The position numbers and the translations under genes are program-made. A stretch of 64,000 bases of DNA from CBDFKY01 sp965248995 (GTDB taxonomy: Bacteria; Pseudomonadota; Alphaproteobacteria; Rickettsiales; UBA998): positions 62,001 to 126,000 of the forward strand of contig CBDFKY010000005.1 of the NCBI GenBank assembly GCA_965248995.1, given 5' to 3'. Shown piece by piece: positions 53,203 through 62,220 of the stretch. The notes under the pieces were generated by a model. It was not told the DNA's origin, searched no databases, and saw only the letters and a program-made list of their open reading frames with translations. The stretch's first letter is position 1. Every line of letters starts with the position of its first letter.

Positions 53203-55134
53203 CTAATTTGTTTTCGCTGTAACTGCTGGAATTAATGTAGGTCCAACAATACTGTTGGAAGTCGAACCGTTACCAAACTGCCCGTTATCATTTATTCCCC
53301 AGCAATATAAATTTCCATTACTACGGATGGCACAGGAATGGTTGCGTTGATCGGGAGCGATAAATTTCCAGTCTGTAATTCCTCCGCTTACCAGTTGAGG
53401 AGAAAATTGATCGACGGTCGGAGAGGTAGCGAGCCCTAAGGAGCCGAATTGATCTGACCCCCAGCAATAAGCTATTCCGGTACCCCGAAGACCACATGCG
53501 ATGTTATACCCTTGAACAATGCTGGTCCAGTCGGTGTAACCACCTGCCACCTCTACAGGAACCAGTGAATTACCTGCAGAACCTTTGCCTAGCTGGCCAT
53601 ATCCGTTATCTCCCCAACAATACGCTCTCCCACTTGTACGAACCCCGCAAGCTCCGGTGCTGCCATCGGTACGGACCTGCATCCAGTCGCTGGTGCCTCC
53701 ACTAATAGGGGTCGGAGTATTACGATTAATTGCAGTTCCATCACCTATTTGCCCAAGTGAATTATCTCCCCAGCAATAGGCTTGTTTGTTGCTCCGTATT
53801 CCGCATACCGTGGCATCTCCGACGGAAAGCTGCGCCCAATCCGTATAAGCGGCTATGCCGCCTGTACCTAAGACAGGGGTTGGTATGTTGAACGAGCCGC
53901 CGGTGGTAGCGTTACCTGCTTGACCCACGTCGTTTTTCCCCCAGCAATACATTTTTCCGGCGGTCGTAATGCCGCAGGTATGTGTTTCATTAGGCTCAAT
54001 ATCTTTCCAGCTATACCCTCCGGTCACCAAAACCGGAGTATCCACGTCTCCACTATATGTACCGTTACCTAACTGACCGTCGCTGTTACCCCCCCAACAA
54101 TAAGCACTTTGGTTGGAACGTATTCCGCAACCTCCATACCAATCTCCTTTCACTCTTATCCAATCACTAAAATGATTCGCTTCTTCTGTAAAACTTGTAG
54201 TGTCACCTACGCTACCATTGCCTAAGTGCTTATTGGCATTGTCACCTGAACATTTAATTTTTGAATCACTCGTAAGCAGACACGTTACGTTCCACGCCAC
54301 AAACAAGGAATCAACTATAACTGATGGGCTAGGCTGTGGGACAATACCGAAATTCACCTTCGTTTTCCATCGCATACGATCATAGAAATACTCCGCCGTC
54401 GTGGTGGAATCGGCGATATCGGTATCGACGAAAATACTGTTCTTCGTCGCCGGAATGGTGAAGTCGCAGTTCTGCACGTCCCGCTGCGTATTCGTCGCCG
54501 CGCAGGAAACCGGCAGCGTCCCAGCCTTGTTGTACGCGCCCATCTTATCCTTACCGAGCGACAGAAGCACATACACCACCGGGTTCTGCAGGTCAGCCGC
54601 CACCGCGTTCGGGTTGATCGTGTTGCCTCCCTTGTCACGGATCTTGATCATCGTCGCCAGTGAATTGGCTACCTCTCCCGTAAACGTCTTGCTGGAATCG
54701 GCGAAATTCTTCTGTACCCCGTACACCAGCCGGCTGTTCCACCGGTCAACCATCGCGCTGTCCGGCAGTCCCAGCGAACGTACCGGCAACGTGCCGACCC
54801 ATTGTTCGTCCGGCGTCCCGTCATTCAGTTCGACGATCCCGCCCAAAGCGGGCGTCGCGTTGCTGCAGTTATCCTCTACTCCGAAATTCGCGGTGTTCGG
54901 CGCTTGCGTCGGGCTTGCCGGACACGGAACTCGCTTGTTCTGGTTATAAAAAAGCTGAATGGCTTTCTCTATTGTATCCAGCGATGTATCCGTAGTGACG
55001 ATGTTGCTCTTCTCCACCGAAATGTTGCCCACCGACAGCGCCGTCCCCATCAGTATCCCGATCAGGGCAACCACTACCGATAGCTCGATCAGCGTGTAGC
55101 CGTTACGATATGGTGTCAGTTCCATCACATTCAT
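53203..55134 (-). CDS. prepilin-type protein fused to RCC1-like repeats
   Basis: A 643-residue protein. The N-terminus has the prepilin signal GYTLIELSVVVALIGILMG with cleavage after Gly. Residues about 50-250 form a pseudopilin head related to the neighbouring gene (PCPAS, GTLPVRSLGLPDSAMVDRWNSRLVYGV). From about residue 275 there are about seven RCC1-like repeats, each with a Cys and a phrase like AYCWGDNSLGQIGDGT or MYCWGKNDVGQAGNAT. These should fold as a beta-propeller displayed on the fibre tip. The repeat part is less GC-rich than the head, suggesting a domain acquired later. ATG at 55134 or 55125. Confidence 0.85.
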   Translation of the reverse strand: MNVMELTPYRNGYTLIELSVVVALIGILMGTALSVGNISVEKSNIVTTDTSLDTIEKAIQLFYNQNKRVPCPASPTQAPNTANFGVEDNCSNATPALGGIVELNDGTPDEQWVGTLPVRSLGLPDSAMVDRWNSRLVYGVQKNFADSSKTFTGEVANSLATMIKIRDKGGNTINPNAVAADLQNPVVYVLLSLGKDKMGAYNKAGTLPVSCAATNTQRDVQNCDFTIPATKNSIFVDTDIADSTTTAEYFYDRMRWKTKVNFGIVPQPSPSVIVDSLFVAWNVTCLLTSDSKIKCSGDNANKHLGNGSVGDTTSFTEEANHFSDWIRVKGDWYGGCGIRSNQSAYCWGGNSDGQLGNGTYSGDVDTPVLVTGGYSWKDIEPNETHTCGITTAGKMYCWGKNDVGQAGNATTGGSFNIPTPVLGTGGIAAYTDWAQLSVGDATVCGIRSNKQAYCWGDNSLGQIGDGTAINRNTPTPISGGTSDWMQVRTDGSTGACGVRTSGRAYCWGDNGYGQLGKGSAGNSLVPVEVAGGYTDWTSIVQGYNIACGLRGTGIAYCWGSDQFGSLGLATSPTVDQFSPQLVSGGITDWKFIAPDQRNHSCAIRSNGNLYCWGINDNGQFGNGSTSNSIVGPTLIPAVTAKTN

Positions 55135-55151
55135 CCCGCTCGATATATTAT

Positions 55152-55925
55152 TTAGTATTTCAGACTTGATTTAATAAGGTAGTAAGGTTTCCACACGATC
55201 AGATCATCATAAAAAGTGGCGTTGGCGAGCACTTTGTCCTGTATGACCGTATCGATGAACGTGGCATCGTTGTTACAATTTTCCGTATCGCCGAATCCTG
55301 CAGTACAGGCGTTCGTACTTCCTCCTGACGAAACGGTCGCTCCCTTGTTATCGTTGCCGTGGCTCACGATCACATAAGCGACAAGATTTCCGGCCAGTGT
55401 AGAAGAGATCACGGAATTTCCTGCGCTGTCAGTTACGTTGATGCCTCCTGAAGCGGGTTTTACATATGCATCGAACGTGGTCTTGTTGACAGCCAGATCT
55501 TTTACTACCGCATAGGTGAGGCGCATGTTCCAGGCATCCATCATTACTTTATCCGGTAAATTCAACGTGCGGGTGGGAATGACTCCGATACGCACGTCGT
55601 CCGCGGTTCCGGCGATCGTGCTGATATCGGTCGTCCCTGCGGGAGCCGCCGCGGTGCAGTCCGTCGCGACTCCGTAACCGGCGCTTCCTATGGCGGCCGT
55701 GCGTGACGCCGGGCATGGCAGATACCCCGAAATCATCACCTGTCTCTGTAACGCCGCCTCGATCGTGGCCATGGTATCGGCAGTCTGCTGGTAGGTATTC
55801 GTATTGAACTGCTGAGTGGCGAGCGCAATCACGCTTCCTAGGATAAGCGCGACTACCGCAAGCACTACGCTCATTTCCAGCAACGTAAATGCGGTGATGC
55901 TAGAGTAAGGGCCGGGTTTATACAT
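55152..55925 (-). CDS. pseudopilin-like protein with prepilin N-terminus
   Basis: A 257-residue protein with signal SITAFTLLEMSVVLAVVALILGSVIALA. The residue before the cleavage Phe is Ala rather than the usual Gly, which prepilin peptidases often tolerate poorly. The head contains GYLPCPASRTAAIGSAGYGV, IGVIPTRTLNLPDKVMMDAWNMRLTYAV and VAYVIVSHGNDNKGA and is paralogous to residues 50-250 of the RCC1-fusion protein 17 nt downstream. The two probably form one operon. They may be minor pilins of an otherwise unseen type II/IV system. Confidence 0.85.
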   Translation of the reverse strand: MYKPGPYSSITAFTLLEMSVVLAVVALILGSVIALATQQFNTNTYQQTADTMATIEAALQRQVMISGYLPCPASRTAAIGSAGYGVATDCTAAAPAGTTDISTIAGTADDVRIGVIPTRTLNLPDKVMMDAWNMRLTYAVVKDLAVNKTTFDAYVKPASGGINVTDSAGNSVISSTLAGNLVAYVIVSHGNDNKGATVSSGGSTNACTAGFGDTENCNNDATFIDTVIQDKVLANATFYDDLIVWKPYYLIKSSLKY

Positions 55926-56083
55926 AAAAGCAAAAAACCTTTTTCTTAATGATTATACGTAGCAGCCGTTAAAATTGACTTAATAAACAAAGTATTCAAA
56001 ATTTGATTTAATAATTCAAAAACCTACCTGTTCAGCCCGTCAACCTAAACGAATACTATTATATTGTAATATTGAGATAATAG

Positions 56084-56113
56084 AAAACCCCCGCAGATAA
56101 TTCTGCGGGGGTT
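56084..56113 (-). terminator. amtB terminator
   Basis: AACCCCCGCAGA pairs with TCTGCGGGGGTT, loop of 4 nt, then TTTTCTATT on the minus strand. It lies about 25 nt after the amtB stop. Confidence 0.88.
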
Positions 56114-56138
56114 GAAGATATTATGCTATTTTTAACTA

Positions 56139-57431
56139 TTATTGAATGAATGTATTAATAATTTCGCCGTGTTGTGAGTGATCCAGCCCTTTATCTTCAT
56201 CCTGAGGGGATACACGTACAGGAATGACGAGATTGACCAGCTTGATGATAACATAGGTGGCGATGATGCTGTAAGCCGCAATGACCACTCCGCCGATGAT
56301 GTTGGTCACGAAAGGCGCGCTATTTCCGTTGAGCAATCCGTTAGGTGCGGAAGGATTAACGGCAGAGCTCGCCATCAGGCCGGTCATCACCGCACCGATC
56401 GTTCCACCGACACCGTGACATGCGAACACGTCCAGCGTATCGTCGATGCTGAACTTGCTTTTGATCAGGCGCGAAATCATATTGCAGAGCAACCCGGTCA
56501 CCACGCCGATGATCAGCGCGGAACCGGCGGTCACATAGCCGGAAGCGGGTGTAATGGCAACAAGCCCGGCCACGATACCGATACAGCCGCCGACCACAGT
56601 AGGCTTTCCGTCCTTGAGGGTGTCATAGAACGTCCAGGCGAGCATCGCCGTGGCCGCCGCGAAGAACGTATTGATGAACGCCTGCGCAGCGAGACCGCCG
56701 GAAGTGAGGGCCGAGCCTGCATTGAAACCGAACCAGCCGAACCAGAGGATCGCGGTGCCGAGCACGATCAGCGCCACGTTGTGCGGCTGCATATGCTGTC
56801 CGAAATCTCTTCTCTTGCCGAAAACGATCGCGGCGACGAGCGCGGAATAGCCTGAGCTCATATGCACGACGAAACCGCCTGCGAAATCCAGCGCGCCTCT
56901 TTTAGCCAGCCAGCCGGTAGGCGCCCAGACCCAATGCGCTACCGGGGAGTACACCAGCAGGCTCCACAAAGTGAGAATCAGAAGCCAGGCGATGAAATTC
57001 ACGCGTTCCGCGAAAGCGCCTGTAATCAGCGCGGGAGTGATGATGGCGAACATCATCTGGAAAGCCATAAACAGCATGTGAGGAATAGTCGCCTTGTCAT
57101 CCACCGGTGCCTGCCCGACTCCGTGAAGCATGACGTAGGAAAGATCACCGATAAAGGCGTTCCCGCTGCTGAATGCCAGACTGTACCCGATGATAGCCCA
57201 CAGCACGCCGGTCACCGCCATGACGATGACGTTCTGATACAGCGTGGAAGCGGCATTCTTGCTGCGCACCATCCCGGCATAAAAAAACGCCAGGCCCGGC
57301 GTCATGAACAGTACCAGTGCGGTGGAAGTCAGCATCCATGCCGTATCTCCCGTATCCAGCGCGGCATGAGCCGGCATGGGCAGTAACAATGCCGCAAGCA
57401 ACAGCGACAGGTGTTTTTTTCGCATCTTCAT
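56139..57431 (-). CDS. amtB: ammonium transporter
   Basis: A 430-residue Amt channel with N-terminal signal-like region (HLSLLLAALLLPMPAHAALD) and eleven helices. Family motifs include ALVLFMTPGLAFFYAGMVRSKN, the pore region with AGGFVVHMSSGYSALVAAIVFG (first His) and DDTLDVFACHGVGGTIGAVMTG (second His). It moves ammonium across the inner membrane; GlnK usually gates it, but no glnK gene is adjacent. AAGGAG lies 9 nt before the ATG. It has its own terminator. Confidence 0.96.
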   Translation of the reverse strand: MKMRKKHLSLLLAALLLPMPAHAALDTGDTAWMLTSTALVLFMTPGLAFFYAGMVRSKNAASTLYQNVIVMAVTGVLWAIIGYSLAFSSGNAFIGDLSYVMLHGVGQAPVDDKATIPHMLFMAFQMMFAIITPALITGAFAERVNFIAWLLILTLWSLLVYSPVAHWVWAPTGWLAKRGALDFAGGFVVHMSSGYSALVAAIVFGKRRDFGQHMQPHNVALIVLGTAILWFGWFGFNAGSALTSGGLAAQAFINTFFAAATAMLAWTFYDTLKDGKPTVVGGCIGIVAGLVAITPASGYVTAGSALIIGVVTGLLCNMISRLIKSKFSIDDTLDVFACHGVGGTIGAVMTGLMASSAVNPSAPNGLLNGNSAPFVTNIIGGVVIAAYSIIATYVIIKLVNLVIPVRVSPQDEDKGLDHSQHGEIINTFIQ

Positions 57432-57760
57432 AGAAAAAAGCTCCTTAAATAAACGGTGGAAAAAGAATTAGTGTGACACGCACTAGAACAAAAAAAATGG
57501 GCCGCGTCTTGGCAGACTTGCGGGGACAGCGTGATTTCATTGCATAAAATTCATTTTTCGCACACCCTGTTGCATCGCAACAACCTTATTTGCCATGCGT
57601 GCTGCTGGAAATGCGTGAGAAAAAGAAAAAAGCTGAATGGGATGATATTCTCACTTCCGGCACCATCTAATCGGATTAGTTTTCCAGCAGTGGAGGCCGG
57701 ACTTGAAAAAGGAATGGCTTTTGCAACATCTCAACGCATCTTGACAGGAAATACGTACCC
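57432..57760. other. intergenic region between amtB and the 137-aa gene
   Basis: About 330 nt hold the divergent start regions of amtB and the following gene. I looked for a sigma-54 promoter and an NtrC site for amtB and found no convincing pair. Several short open frames on the plus strand have no support. Nothing else recognisable. Confidence 0.5.
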
Positions 57761-58174
57761 ATGTCCTCTGTTGCCATTCATTTTTCTCCCCCGCTTCCGT
57801 CTTTTAAAGCTCCTTGCGCTCCCGCCCGTAACCGTTACGACCCTAGTCTGGCGGAACCTCATAACCCTGTGGAAAGCGAAGAGGGAATATGGCGTTCCGT
57901 CATCGTTCAGGCGCTGATGGACGCTTCCTCTAACAGCCGGAAGAAGGAAAACCTGCAATGGAAAGAGGAAGCGCTGATCTGGCTGCGCGGCACCAGCCGC
58001 GATTTTCTGATCGTCTGCCAGTATGCCGGGTTTGAACCGGAATTCGTGCGTGACATGGCAAAGCGGGCGCTGGAGCGGGAATGCCTATGGCGGGCCGCTC
58101 CGGGCACCGGCCACAAATCGTTCAAGAACCGGGAGCGCGGCATCGTCAACCGCCATTATACCCAGAGCCGTTAA
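57761..58174 (+). CDS. conserved hypothetical protein (137 aa)
   Basis: A basic, soluble protein. The core IVQALMDASSNSRKKENLQWKEEALIWLRGTSRDFLIVCQYAGFEPEFVRDMAKRAL resembles a recurrent small alphaproteobacterial family of unknown function with 'ALAWL...DF..VC..AG..P..VR'. A CAGGAAA box precedes the ATG. It is followed by the RTX gene 61 nt downstream in the same direction. It may be regulatory, but there is no proof. Confidence 0.75.
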   Translation: MSSVAIHFSPPLPSFKAPCAPARNRYDPSLAEPHNPVESEEGIWRSVIVQALMDASSNSRKKENLQWKEEALIWLRGTSRDFLIVCQYAGFEPEFVRDMAKRALERECLWRAAPGTGHKSFKNRERGIVNRHYTQSR

Positions 58175-58235
58175 CGGTAATTTAAGCGAAATTCGTTTAA
58201 AGCATGAAGGAACGGTTGAAGAAGGATCATGCAAT

Positions 58236-60497
58236 ATGGGTATTTTCGTTTTTGATGACATAAAGACCGCGAAGGTCGCGTTCAACCCGAACACCGATAT
58301 TTTATCCTTAAGCGGTCGCGCTTCGGATTACGTGATAAACCCGGATGCGAGCGGCAACGTCACCCTGATGCGGGCGGACAAGACCATCACGCTGACCGGC
58401 GCGCCGGAAGCCGCGCTCAGCAGCGCCAACTTCCTGGTGATCGGGTCGGACGATAAAATTCTGATCGGGGATGACCGCGTGAATGCGGCGGATGATGCGC
58501 TTGGACAGAATTATGGCGGGCCGCTCGATCTTGTCAGCGCCAACAACAATTCACTCAACGGCAACAACCTGATTTATGGCATGGGCGGTGGGGATACCAT
58601 CACGACCGGCAACGGCGATAACCTGATTTTCGGCGGGCACGGTATCAATGACACCACCGACAGTTCCGACACCATCATCATCAACGGAGCGGGGGCGACC
58701 AGCGGTTCCAACCGGATTTTCGCTAATGCGGGGGACGATACGATCTTATTCGTCAAGTCCACCGGCCTGAACCATTCCACCACCGTCTGGGCGGGTCTCG
58801 GCAATGATGACGTGTTGATCGGCGCCGCACAGGGAACGGTGCATTTGTTCGGCAACGGCGGCAACGATACGCTGAACGCCAGCGGCTCGACAGGGGACGT
58901 CACCATTTTCGGCGGCAACGGAATAAATGATTCTACCGACGGAGCGGATACCCTGATCACCGGCCTTGGCAACGCGAAAGCATACGGTAACGCGGGTGCC
59001 GACGTGATCAATTTCGATGATTTCGCGAAAGTGGCGACCCAAATGATTTATGCCGGTCTTGGTAACGACACCGTGCAGGGTGACGCTGACGGCGAAGGCT
59101 CACGGGGCATATTGCAGGTATTCGGCAACGGCGGCAATGACGTCATCGACGTTTCCTCGCATCACGGCATCGTGACAGTTTTCGGGGGAAACGGGTTCGA
59201 CGACTCGTCGGACGGGGCGGACAGCATTACGGCCAGCGCCCTGGAATCCACCAGCCAGACCGTGATTTATGGCAACGGCGGTAACGATACCATTACCTTG
59301 ACGACCGGCGTGGTGGACGGTGCGGGCGTCGCGATTTACGGCGGGTTAGGCACGGACCTCGTCAACATCGCGGGACCGCGCGGCGCCGCCTCTTCCCTTA
59401 CCATTTACGGAAACGCGGGTAACGATACGTTCAACATCAACGACAGCGCCCTTACCGCGCACGCTACGATCGGATTCGGCGGGTTTGAAAAATCGGATCA
59501 GGTCAATATCACGCTGAACGGCGGCAGCGCCACGGATATTGTCGCCTCCGGCGGCGGGGTATCGCTGGTGCTGGACAATGCGGTGGCGAACGGGAAATAC
59601 GTATTCATCGGCTATAACGGCAGCATTACGGACAAAAACTTCGTCATCGGCGACGGATCGGTATTACAGATCAATACGGGCGATAAAGCAACGTTGACCG
59701 GCAACACGCACGGTGACCAGTTGATCGCGGGCACGCATGGCGATACGCTCAGCGGCGCGGGCGGAAACGATATCCTGCGCGGCGGTGAAAGCGGCGACTC
59801 GATTTCCGGCGGTGACGGCGTCGATACGATTTACGGCAATGAAGGCAACGATACCATCACGGCGGGCGACGGCGGAGCGCTCGGCGGGACGGCCGACAGT
59901 TATGTTGACGGTGGCAACGGGGCGGACAGCATCACCGGCGGAATGTTCGAGGATGTCCTTGTCGGTGGCACTGGCCATGACACGCTGATCGGCGGCATGG
60001 GGGCCGATACGCTGACCGGCGGCATTGGCAACGATACCTTCACTTATGCGGTAGCGGAGTTCTCTTTGGTTGAAACGGACGTCGATTTAGTGACGGACGC
60101 GTTCGATTTCGGCATCGACCGTTTCAGTTTTTCCGATCTCGATCGCTCGACGTTGCGCGGTACCGGCGCGAATTTCGCTTCCGGCGACGCAAGCGCACCG
60201 CAGACGCTCGGCGTCAACGTGGGAATGTACGTCGCAGGCAACGTCGTCACCGACTTCTCCAAAACCTCCGTGTTCGCCGCGTTCTCAGGAATCGCCGATG
60301 ATCTGGCGACGGGCGATAAATTTTATGCGCTGATCAGCAACGGCGTGGACGCACGTCTGGTACGCATTACGGAAGTAGCTCACCCCGGCAGCTTAAGCGC
60401 GGCGGACGATACGCTGGAATATGTCGCCCGACTGAACGGCGTGACCGACGTGGATCTGCAACATCTGAGCGCCGGTAATTTTCCCAATTTTCTTTAG
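58236..60497 (+). CDS. RTX-type calcium-binding secreted protein
   Basis: A 753-residue acidic, glycine-rich protein. Many RTX-like nonapeptides occur, such as GGNGADSITGGMFEDVLVGG, GGTGHDTLIGG and GGIGNDTFTYAV, which bind calcium in a beta-roll. Unusually spaced looser repeats (FGNGGNDTL, FGGNGINDSTDGAD, YAGLGNDTV) occupy the N-terminal two-thirds. There is no N-terminal signal, and the C-terminal domain fits type I secretion, but no ABC/HlyD/TolC genes are near. The ATG at 58236 (MGIFVFDDIKTAKVAFN) has a GAAGGAT box; the open frame upstream overlaps the previous gene and is rejected. Enzymatic domain: none recognised. Confidence 0.88.
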   Translation: MGIFVFDDIKTAKVAFNPNTDILSLSGRASDYVINPDASGNVTLMRADKTITLTGAPEAALSSANFLVIGSDDKILIGDDRVNAADDALGQNYGGPLDLVSANNNSLNGNNLIYGMGGGDTITTGNGDNLIFGGHGINDTTDSSDTIIINGAGATSGSNRIFANAGDDTILFVKSTGLNHSTTVWAGLGNDDVLIGAAQGTVHLFGNGGNDTLNASGSTGDVTIFGGNGINDSTDGADTLITGLGNAKAYGNAGADVINFDDFAKVATQMIYAGLGNDTVQGDADGEGSRGILQVFGNGGNDVIDVSSHHGIVTVFGGNGFDDSSDGADSITASALESTSQTVIYGNGGNDTITLTTGVVDGAGVAIYGGLGTDLVNIAGPRGAASSLTIYGNAGNDTFNINDSALTAHATIGFGGFEKSDQVNITLNGGSATDIVASGGGVSLVLDNAVANGKYVFIGYNGSITDKNFVIGDGSVLQINTGDKATLTGNTHGDQLIAGTHGDTLSGAGGNDILRGGESGDSISGGDGVDTIYGNEGNDTITAGDGGALGGTADSYVDGGNGADSITGGMFEDVLVGGTGHDTLIGGMGADTLTGGIGNDTFTYAVAEFSLVETDVDLVTDAFDFGIDRFSFSDLDRSTLRGTGANFASGDASAPQTLGVNVGMYVAGNVVTDFSKTSVFAAFSGIADDLATGDKFYALISNGVDARLVRITEVAHPGSLSAADDTLEYVARLNGVTDVDLQHLSAGNFPNFL

Positions 60498-60513
60498 GGA
60501 AGGTTTGCTGTCT

Positions 60514-60579
60514 GTCATTCTGAACGGAGCGAAGGATCTTATGCCACATAACGAGATCCTTCGCTCCGTTCAGGATGAC
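60514..60579. repeat. palindromic intergenic repeat
   Basis: GTCATTCTGAACGGAGCGAA is followed by GGATCT, a 14-nt centre and the inverted copy ending at 60579 (one mismatch). Such 'TCATTCTGAACG' palindromes are found dispersed in many bacterial genomes. Its right arm supplies the last codons and TGA stop of ruvX. Confidence 0.8.
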
Positions 60580-60995
60580 AAAGGGCGTATAGAATCCAGA
60601 AATCCCTGAAGGATGTAGGCCGCCGCCAGTTTATCCACATGCTCGGCCCTCTTCGCGCGGGACAGGTCCGCGGCGAGCATGATCCGTTCGACGGCGGCGG
60701 AAGAAAGCCGCTCATCCCAGAAAAAGACGCCGAGCCCCGTATCCTGCGTGACGTTTCGGGCGAAGGCGCGTACCGACTGGCAGCGCGGTCCTTCGGAGCC
60801 ATCCATGTTGATAGGCAACCCCACCACACAGTGCGTAATTCCATACTCGCTTATGGTCGCTTTCAACGCTTCGACATCATGGCTCCATTTAATGCGCCGG
60901 ATGGTCGTAAGCGGCGACGCCGTCATCCCCAGCCCGTCGGAGATCGCGAGGCCGATCGTTTTTGTTCCCACATCACAGCCCAGATAGATAGCCAT
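60570..60995 (-). CDS. ruvX: putative pre-16S rRNA nuclease / Holliday junction resolvase (YqgF family)
   Basis: A 141-residue RNase H-fold protein: MAIYLGCDVGTKTIGLAISDGLGMTASPL, then HCVVGLPINMDGSEGPRCQSVRAFARNV and FFWDERLSSAAVERIM. The catalytic Asp in GCDVGTKTIG and Glu in WDERLSS are present. The protein acts in 5' maturation of 16S rRNA, once proposed to resolve Holliday junctions. Its stop codon TGA lies inside the dispersed palindromic repeat. Divergent from the gene at 61108. Confidence 0.93.
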   Translation of the reverse strand: MAIYLGCDVGTKTIGLAISDGLGMTASPLTTIRRIKWSHDVEALKATISEYGITHCVVGLPINMDGSEGPRCQSVRAFARNVTQDTGLGVFFWDERLSSAAVERIMLAADLSRAKRAEHVDKLAAAYILQGFLDSIRPLSS

Positions 60996-61107
60996 GCGTC
61001 CTTTCCATGCATTTTCTCATTTTTTAACCTGATATGTCATGATTCTGTCATCATCTCCAGCTAATCTTGACGGGACAGCACAAGTTAAACAAAGGGGTTA
61101 AATCCGT

Positions 61108-62214
61108 ATGCCTGAAGCTCAGCCAATAACAGAACCATCATCTCCGATGTTGCACGCCGCCGAAAAAATGTATGATGCGGCAGATAAGATAATGGATAAG
61201 GCGGAAGTGGAAAAACTGAATAAAATGGCAGATGCCAACTCGCCGGATGGTGTACCCGCGGGATTGGCCGCGCATCCCAGCACGGCGGAAGTTGAACAAC
61301 AGCGCGCGAATCTGGAGCAGTTATACAAGGAGCGTGAGCATACCGCTCTTTTGATGCAGGCCCATCCCAAGCCCAGTATTGTAGCGCCTATCGTGCAGGG
61401 AACCATTGCATCGGGTGTGGTTCTAACGGCTGCCAACGAATTCGGCAACAAGAACAAGCTGCTGGATAAGATGATCAAGACGGCAGGCGAATCCATCAAG
61501 GAGACTGCCGGAAGGGACGCGAATGGAAACATAGCTGCGGATGCAGTTGCCAAAGTCACTGAAGCAGTCAAGCATCTTCTTCCGGAAAAGGTTTCCGACG
61601 AAGTGCTGCATAAAATCACCGAGTTCGCGGTCGATATCAAAGCGATGCCTTCCGGCCTCAAGGAAAAACTTGGAAACATCCTGACCGCGCATAACGTGCA
61701 GGGAATTGACATTGATAAACTGGCTAAAAGTACCCAGGCATATGTTGAAAAGACCGCAGGGAAACCCAAGCTTGATCTCTCGAAATCGAAGGATCTTGCG
61801 AAAGCGCTTGGGGTCGATGTCGATGTGGTGAATAAAATAGCCCCGGATGCCAGAGAAGCTATCGTAAAAGAAATCAGCAACGCCACCGGCTGGCTGCACG
61901 ATGCGCAAAACGGGCTGGCGAATTCAGAATCGCAAGTGATTCATGCAGTGCAGGAAAAGGTTACCAGCGGCAAGGTCGGTAACGTCATGCATACGATCGC
62001 TGAAACGGTTGAGAAAGGCCCTTTACCTAAAAGCGCCAATATAACGCTTGCCGTGCTGGCAACCGTGGGCGCGGCGATCGGCATTCATCATTTGCTTTCC
62101 TCCGGCGAACGAAAGGAACACGAAAAGAGCGAAAAGAAAATGTCGTTCCTAGCCAAGGAAATTGAAAAAACCCGCAAAGGGATCGAATCGACGGCTGCGG
62201 GAGTCGGGGTCTAG
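61108..62214 (+). CDS. helical protein of unknown function with C-terminal membrane segment
   Basis: A 368-residue protein, almost entirely helical and lysine/alanine-rich (MLHAAEKMYDAADKIMDKAEVEKLNKM ... AEVEQQRANLEQLYKEREH). Two hydrophobic stretches occur: IVAPIVQGTIASGVVLTAANEFG near residue 95 and ITLAVLATVGAAIGIHHLLS near residue 320. The first could be a hairpin and the second a membrane anchor. A coiled-coil tail follows (EKKMSFLAKEIEKTRKGIES). AAGGGG lies 9 nt before the ATG. No family recognised. Its stop is 6 nt from that of metG. Confidence 0.72.
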   Translation: MPEAQPITEPSSPMLHAAEKMYDAADKIMDKAEVEKLNKMADANSPDGVPAGLAAHPSTAEVEQQRANLEQLYKEREHTALLMQAHPKPSIVAPIVQGTIASGVVLTAANEFGNKNKLLDKMIKTAGESIKETAGRDANGNIAADAVAKVTEAVKHLLPEKVSDEVLHKITEFAVDIKAMPSGLKEKLGNILTAHNVQGIDIDKLAKSTQAYVEKTAGKPKLDLSKSKDLAKALGVDVDVVNKIAPDAREAIVKEISNATGWLHDAQNGLANSESQVIHAVQEKVTSGKVGNVMHTIAETVEKGPLPKSANITLAVLATVGAAIGIHHLLSSGERKEHEKSEKKMSFLAKEIEKTRKGIESTAAGVGV

Positions 62215-62220
62215 CACCCT

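Noticed and set aside
46205..56113. A complete type IV pilus or type II secretion cluster
   Set aside because: Only pilin-like proteins are present; no ATPase, inner-membrane platform, secretin or prepilin peptidase gene is in the window.
57432..57560. Possible sigma-54 promoter near amtB (TGGCAGACTTGC at about 57511)
   Set aside because: The GG and GC elements are 7 nt apart instead of 10 and lie on the strand pointing away from amtB.
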